From: DATKEG01 sp035544515
GTDB lineage: Bacteria; Acidobacteriota; Vicinamibacteria; Fen-336
Reading direction: 5' to 3'
NCBI GenBank assembly: GCA_035544515.1
Contig: DATKEG010000142.1
Coordinates: 1-16,672 of the forward strand
DNA length: 16,672 bases
Shown here: in pieces, positions 13,052-16,672 of the stretch
Numbering within the stretch: position 1 is the first letter of the stretch
Layout: each line of letters starts with the position of its first letter
Notes under the pieces: generated by a model
Seen by the model: only the letters and a program-made list of their open reading frames with translations
Databases searched by the model: none
Told to the model about the DNA's origin: nothing
Made by a program: the position numbers and the translations under genes

Positions 13052-15007
13052 GTGACCATGGCGCGACGGGGCTTCACGAGGACAGGGCTGGGCTACGCCG
13101 CGATCGGCCTGGTGACGGCGTGTCTTGCCGCGCCGACGACCGGCTCGCCGAGCGATGGCCAACCGGGCGAGTGGCGCCACTGGGGCGGCACGCCCGCCGG
13201 CGTCCGCTTCTCGCCCTTGCGGCAGATCCACCGCGGCAACGTGGCGCGGCTCCAGCCGGCCTGGACCTACCGCACCGGCGAGCTGGCGCTGGGGCTCGCG
13301 CACTCCTCGTTCCGGGCGGGCTTCTCCACGACGCCGCTGGTGGTGGGCGGGCGGCTCTACCTCTCCACGCCCTCGAGCCGGGTGATCGCGCTCGAGCCGG
13401 ACACCGGCCGCGAGGTCTGGACGTTCGATCCGCAGGCGGGCAAGCCGGTGCGCGAGTTCAACGCGCACCGCGGAGTGGCGTGGTGGGAAGCGACGTCGGA
13501 CGCGAGCGGCCCCTGCGGCCGGCGGATCCTCTCGGGCACGGTCGACGGACGGCTGTTCGCGCTCGACGCCGCCACGGGACGGCCGTGCGCGGACTTCGGG
13601 AAGGGCGGTGCCGTGGACCTGCGCGAGGAGCTGCAGGGCCGCTGGCCCCAGGATCCCTCGTACGGGACGATCCGGATCACGTCGCCGCCGGTCGTCTTCC
13701 GTGACCTCGTGATCACGGGGTACGCGCAGCAGGAGTCACCCGGCCAGGGGCCCTACGGCGACGTCCGCGCGTACGACGTCCGCAGCGGGCGCGAGGTCTG
13801 GCGCTTCCACACCGTGCCGCGTCCCGGCGAGTTCGGCCACGAGACGTGGGAGGGCGACTCGTGGAAGGACCGCATGGGCGCGAACGTGTGGTCGGTGATG
13901 AGCGTCGACGTGGAGCGCGGGACCGTCTTCCTGCCCATCGGCTCCCCGACCGCGGACTTCTACGGCGGCGACCGCAAGGGCGCGAACCTCTTCGGCAACT
14001 CGCTCGTGGCCCTCGACGCCGCCACCGGCCGCCGCCGGTGGCACTACCAGATGGTCCACCACGACCTCTGGGACTACGACCTGCCCGCGCAGCCGGTGCT
14101 CTTCACCTTCCGCGACGGCGCGCGCGAGGTCCCGGCGGTCGCGCAGGTCACGAAGATGGGCTTCGTCTACGTGCTCGACCGCCTGACGGGCCAGCCGCTC
14201 TTCCCCGTGGAGGAGCGGGCCGTCCCGCCGAGCGAGGTCCCGGGCGAGGCGGCGTGGCCGACGCAGCCGTTCCCCACCAAGCCGCCGCCGCTGTCACGGA
14301 CGAGCCTCACCAAGGACGAGCTGTCAAGAGTCACGCCCGAGTCGGCCGACGTCTGCCGCGTGCTGTTCGACCGTTCGAAAGGCGGCACGATCTTCACGCC
14401 GACCGGACTCACGCCCACCATCTTCTTCCCCGGCCTGCACGGTGGCGGCGACTGGGGCGGCGGCGCGCTCGACCCGGAGACGGGCCTCCTCTACGTGGCG
14501 GCCAACGAGGAGGGTGCGGTCGCGCAGATGAGCCCCACCGCTCCGGGCTCGCCGCTGCCGTACCGCTGGGAGGGGCGCGGCGAATCCCTGTGGTTCCGCG
14601 ACGCGAACGGCTGGCCCTGCCAGGCGCCGCCCTGGGGGACGCTCAACGCCGTGGACCTCGGCCGCGGCGAGATCGCCTGGCGCGTGCCGCTCGGGGTGGT
14701 GGACGAGCTGGTCGCGCGCGGCTTGCCCAGGACCGGCGTGCAGAGCCTGGGCGGCCCCGTCGTCACCGCGGGCGGCGTCGTCTTCATCGGCGCGACCGTG
14801 GACCGCCGCTTCCGGGCCTTCGACGCCAGGACCGGCGACGAGCTGTGGTCGTACCGCCTGCCCGCCAACGCCCACGCGAACCCGATGACCTATACCGCCG
14901 CCGGCGGCCGCCAATTCGTGGTCATCGCGGCCGGCGGCGGCGGCTTCTCCCGCGACCTCAGCCGTACGGTCTCGGACACGGTGATCGCGTTCGCGCTGCC
15001 TTTCTAG
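13052..15007 (+). CDS. PQQ-dependent dehydrogenase, glucose dehydrogenase-like, probable lipoprotein
   Basis: This 651-residue eight-bladed propeller quinoprotein oxidises a sugar or alcohol in the periplasm and passes electrons to the respiratory chain. The N terminus is basic (ARRGFTR), then hydrophobic, with VTAC (21-24) as a lipobox, so it is probably anchored by Cys24. The mature part starts at EWRHWGGTPAGVRFSPL, typical of the family. Catalytic and PQQ-site motifs are HHDLWDYDLPAQP (336-348, catalytic Asp in this motif) and TKMGFVYVLDRLTG with Lys368. Repeated blade motifs of the ALDAATGR type occur through the protein. It lacks the membrane helices of E. coli Gcd and has no cytochrome CxxCH. 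The start may be GTG 13052 (GGAGG 8 nt upstream) or ATG 13058. It is 4 bp behind the regulator. No PQQ biosynthesis genes are in the window, and the exact substrate is not known. Confidence 0.9.
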   Translation: MTMARRGFTRTGLGYAAIGLVTACLAAPTTGSPSDGQPGEWRHWGGTPAGVRFSPLRQIHRGNVARLQPAWTYRTGELALGLAHSSFRAGFSTTPLVVGGRLYLSTPSSRVIALEPDTGREVWTFDPQAGKPVREFNAHRGVAWWEATSDASGPCGRRILSGTVDGRLFALDAATGRPCADFGKGGAVDLREELQGRWPQDPSYGTIRITSPPVVFRDLVITGYAQQESPGQGPYGDVRAYDVRSGREVWRFHTVPRPGEFGHETWEGDSWKDRMGANVWSVMSVDVERGTVFLPIGSPTADFYGGDRKGANLFGNSLVALDAATGRRRWHYQMVHHDLWDYDLPAQPVLFTFRDGAREVPAVAQVTKMGFVYVLDRLTGQPLFPVEERAVPPSEVPGEAAWPTQPFPTKPPPLSRTSLTKDELSRVTPESADVCRVLFDRSKGGTIFTPTGLTPTIFFPGLHGGGDWGGGALDPETGLLYVAANEEGAVAQMSPTAPGSPLPYRWEGRGESLWFRDANGWPCQAPPWGTLNAVDLGRGEIAWRVPLGVVDELVARGLPRTGVQSLGGPVVTAGGVVFIGATVDRRFRAFDARTGDELWSYRLPANAHANPMTYTAAGGRQFVVIAAGGGGFSRDLSRTVSDTVIAFALPF

Positions 15008-15046
15008 CCGTCCGCGCGTGGGCAGCGCCGTCCCACAACCGGACGG
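15008..15046 (+). terminator. Nested stem-loop after the PQQ dehydrogenase, terminator-like
   Basis: Directly after the stop codon, CCGTCCG (15008-15014) pairs with CGGACGG (15040-15046). Inside it GTGGG (15018-15022) pairs with CCCAC (15032-15036). No T-tract follows, so it is not a standard intrinsic terminator. It may protect the 3' end or weaken read-through into the permease gene. Confidence 0.35.
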
Positions 15047-15079
15047 CACGGCCTCCGACTCGTCCCCGTAAGCCATACA

Positions 15080-15109
15080 CCGTACGGACGTGGCCCCTGG
15101 GCACGTGCC
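15080..15109. repeat. Two short palindromes upstream of the permease
   Basis: CCGTACGG (15080-15087) and GGCACGTGCC (15100-15109) are perfect palindromes 12 bp apart in the 142-bp spacer before the permease gene. They could be operator sites. No clear -35/-10 pair is visible near them. Confidence 0.25.
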
Positions 15110-15149
15110 TTGCTCCTCCGCTCCCGCCGCCCTGGAGAAAAGGAACACG

Positions 15150-16672
15150 ATGACTTCAGCCCTCGCCGACGCCCGGTACGCCTTGCGGTCCTGGGCGAAG
15201 TCTCCCGGGTTCACCCTCATCGCGGTTGCGTCGATCGGCCTCGGCATCGGCGTCACCACGGCCATCTTCACCCTGGTGGACCAGGTCCTTCTTCGCCGGC
15301 TTCCGGTGAAGAGCCCTGACGAGCTGGTGCAGGTCACGTTCAAGGGCTCCCGCTACGGGAGCAACTGGGGCGACGGCACGGAGCTGTCCTACCCCATGTA
15401 CACGGCGATCCGCGACCAGAACCAGGTGTTCAGCGGCATGTTCAGCCGCTTCGGGTTCCAGTTCCACGTCGGCGAGAGCGTCCAGCCCGAGCGCGTGGCC
15501 GGCGAGCTCGTCTCCGGCACGTATTTCCCCGTGCTCGGAGTGAGCCCCGCGCTCGGCCGCCTGCTCGGCGAGGACGACGACCGCGTGCCCGGCGGCCATC
15601 CGGTCGCGGTGCTGGGCCACGCGTTCTGGACCAGCCGGTTCGGCGCCGACGCGGAGGCCGTCGGCCGCACGATGGTGGTCAACGGCCGCACCTACACCAT
15701 CGTGGGCGTCACGCCGCCGGGATTCGAGGGCATCGAGCTGGGGCGCCAGACGCAGGTGTTCGTGCCGCTGGCCATGAAGGCGCAGATCACACCCGGCTGG
15801 GACGCGCTCGACGAACGGCTCCGGCGCTGGATCCGCGTGTTCGGGCGGCTCCGCCCCGGCGTCACGCCGGAGCAGGCCCGCGCGTCCCTCGAGCCGATCT
15901 TCCGCGCCCAGCTCGAGCTCGACCTGGCGGACAGAGAGTTCGCCAACGCCGCACCGATCGCGCGCCAGCGCTACCAGGAGAACCGGCTCACGCTGCTGCC
16001 CGGCGCGCACGGGCGTTCGAACTTCCGCAGCTCGATGACCACGCCCCTGTGGGTGCTCATGGGCACGGCGGCCGGCGTGCTGCTCATCGCGTGCGCGAAC
16101 GTGGCCAACCTGCTCCTCGCGCGCGCGGCGGCGCGCAGCCGGGAGATGGCGGTGCGCCTGGCGCTGGGCGCCACGCGCGGCCGCCTGGTCCGCCAGCTCC
16201 TCGTCGAGAGCCTGATGCTGTCGCTGGTGGGGGGCCTGGTGGGCCTGGCCCTGGCCGCCTTCGCGGCGCCGCTCGTGCTCGCCCTGTTCGTGGACCCCGA
16301 GGTCCCCAGCCCGGTCTCGACCTCGTCCGACCTGCGCATCCTCGGGTTCACCGTCCTTCTCTCCACGCTGACCGGCGTGCTCTTCGGCCTCGCGCCCGCG
16401 CTGCAGGCCACGCGGCCGGACGTGGCTCCCACCCTGAAGGACCAGGCCGGCAGCGTGCTCGGGGGAGGAGCCCGCCTGCGCAAGGCGCTCGTGGCCACGC
16501 AGGTGGCGGTGTCCCTGCTGATGCTCATCGGCGCCGGCCTCTTCCTGCGGACGCTCCACAACCTGCTCTCGGTGGACGTCGGGTTCCAGACGCGGTCGCT
16601 CGTCTCGTTCACGGTGGACCCGTCGCTCAACGGCTACACGCCCGAGTCCACGCGCCAGTTCGCGCGCAGCCT
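15150..16672 (+). CDS. MacB/FtsX-type ABC transporter permease, ADOP-like (3' end outside window)
   Basis: The first 507 residues are present, with no stop codon before the window edge. Residues 1-18 (DARYALRSWAKSPGF) followed by a first span at about 20-43 (LIAVASIGLGIGVTTAIFTL) are the opening of MacB-like permeases. A periplasmic core domain follows (about 60-290, with VSGTYFPVLGVSPALGR and NGRTYTIVGVTPPGF). The FtsX-type membrane block has spans near 299-321, 355-380 and 397-417, with the coupling segment REMAVRLALGATRGRLVRQ. A further span near 449-470 followed by VDVGF begins the second half, as in the duplicated acidobacterial permeases (ADOP, usually about 800 residues). ADOP proteins lack a fused ATPase; none is seen here. 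AAAAGGA lies about 5 nt before the ATG at 15150. The substrate is unknown; the family is linked to export of small molecules or to envelope processes. Confidence 0.88.
   Translation, partial: MTSALADARYALRSWAKSPGFTLIAVASIGLGIGVTTAIFTLVDQVLLRRLPVKSPDELVQVTFKGSRYGSNWGDGTELSYPMYTAIRDQNQVFSGMFSRFGFQFHVGESVQPERVAGELVSGTYFPVLGVSPALGRLLGEDDDRVPGGHPVAVLGHAFWTSRFGADAEAVGRTMVVNGRTYTIVGVTPPGFEGIELGRQTQVFVPLAMKAQITPGWDALDERLRRWIRVFGRLRPGVTPEQARASLEPIFRAQLELDLADREFANAAPIARQRYQENRLTLLPGAHGRSNFRSSMTTPLWVLMGTAAGVLLIACANVANLLLARAAARSREMAVRLALGATRGRLVRQLLVESLMLSLVGGLVGLALAAFAAPLVLALFVDPEVPSPVSTSSDLRILGFTVLLSTLTGVLFGLAPALQATRPDVAPTLKDQAGSVLGGGARLRKALVATQVAVSLLMLIGAGLFLRTLHNLLSVDVGFQTRSLVSFTVDPSLNGYTPESTRQFARS

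Noticed and set aside
15156..16559. Minus-strand open frame of 467 codons opposite the permease
   Set aside because: It is Glu/Gln/Arg/His-rich shadow. The plus strand encodes a clear MacB/FtsX permease that has no stop only because the window ends.
1..16672. CRISPR array, tRNA, rRNA, insertion sequence, integrase or phage genes
   Set aside because: No regularly spaced repeats, cloverleaf-like conserved sequence, transposase or integrase motif was found by reading. A tool-based search would be needed to exclude small RNAs.

Overview
The window is a very GC-rich, densely coded bacterial chromosomal segment with strong third-position GC. It carries no rRNA, tRNA, CRISPR array, insertion sequence or phage gene that I can see. 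A Ser/Thr kinase with a zinc ribbon, a LigC/Prim-PolC-like repair pair, a winged-helix/FHA regulator, Tat-exported sugar enzymes, a PQQ dehydrogenase and a MacB/FtsX-type permease of the ADOP kind together suggest a soil bacterium of the Acidobacteriota. Rokubacteria/Methylomirabilota or Gemmatimonadota remain possible. This placement is inference from gene content.

Layout: (1) 1-1221, minus: Ser/Thr protein kinase, cut by the left edge. (2) 1307-2449, plus, and 2407-3699, minus: a LigC-type ATP-dependent DNA ligase and a LigD-type primase-polymerase, tail to tail with a 43-bp overlap of their coding ends. (3) 3730-9009, plus: a probable amino-sugar or related sugar operon (NagX/DUF5009 membrane protein, ROK kinase, SIS phosphosugar-binding protein, MFS transporter, exported ComEC-like metallo-beta-lactamase-fold hydrolase). 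Gaps inside it are 56, 9, 2 and -4 bp. (4) 12344-9023, minus: a small exported zincin, a Tat-exported TIM-barrel sugar isomerase/epimerase, a Tat-exported aldo/keto reductase and a phytanoyl-CoA-dioxygenase-like enzyme. The last three look like one operon. (5) 12460-15007, plus: a winged-helix/FHA regulator, then 4 bp later a PQQ-dependent dehydrogenase with a lipobox. (6) 15150 to the right edge, plus: a MacB/FtsX-type permease, truncated by the window. No stretch over 300 bp lacks a gene.

The genes suggest a free-living heterotroph with periplasmic sugar oxidation and cytoplasmic phosphorylation of an imported sugar. The most notable observations are changes to conserved sites inside otherwise intact genes. 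The ligase has Thr where the AMP-accepting lysine should be. The regulator's FHA domain lacks its phosphopeptide-binding middle. The ROK kinase has lost the usual zinc and ExGH motifs. The zincin mRNA leader forms a perfect hairpin that hides its own Shine-Dalgarno sequence. The divergent region between the zincin and the regulator also carries two more dyad elements. I did not identify a clearly new multi-gene defence or mobile system.
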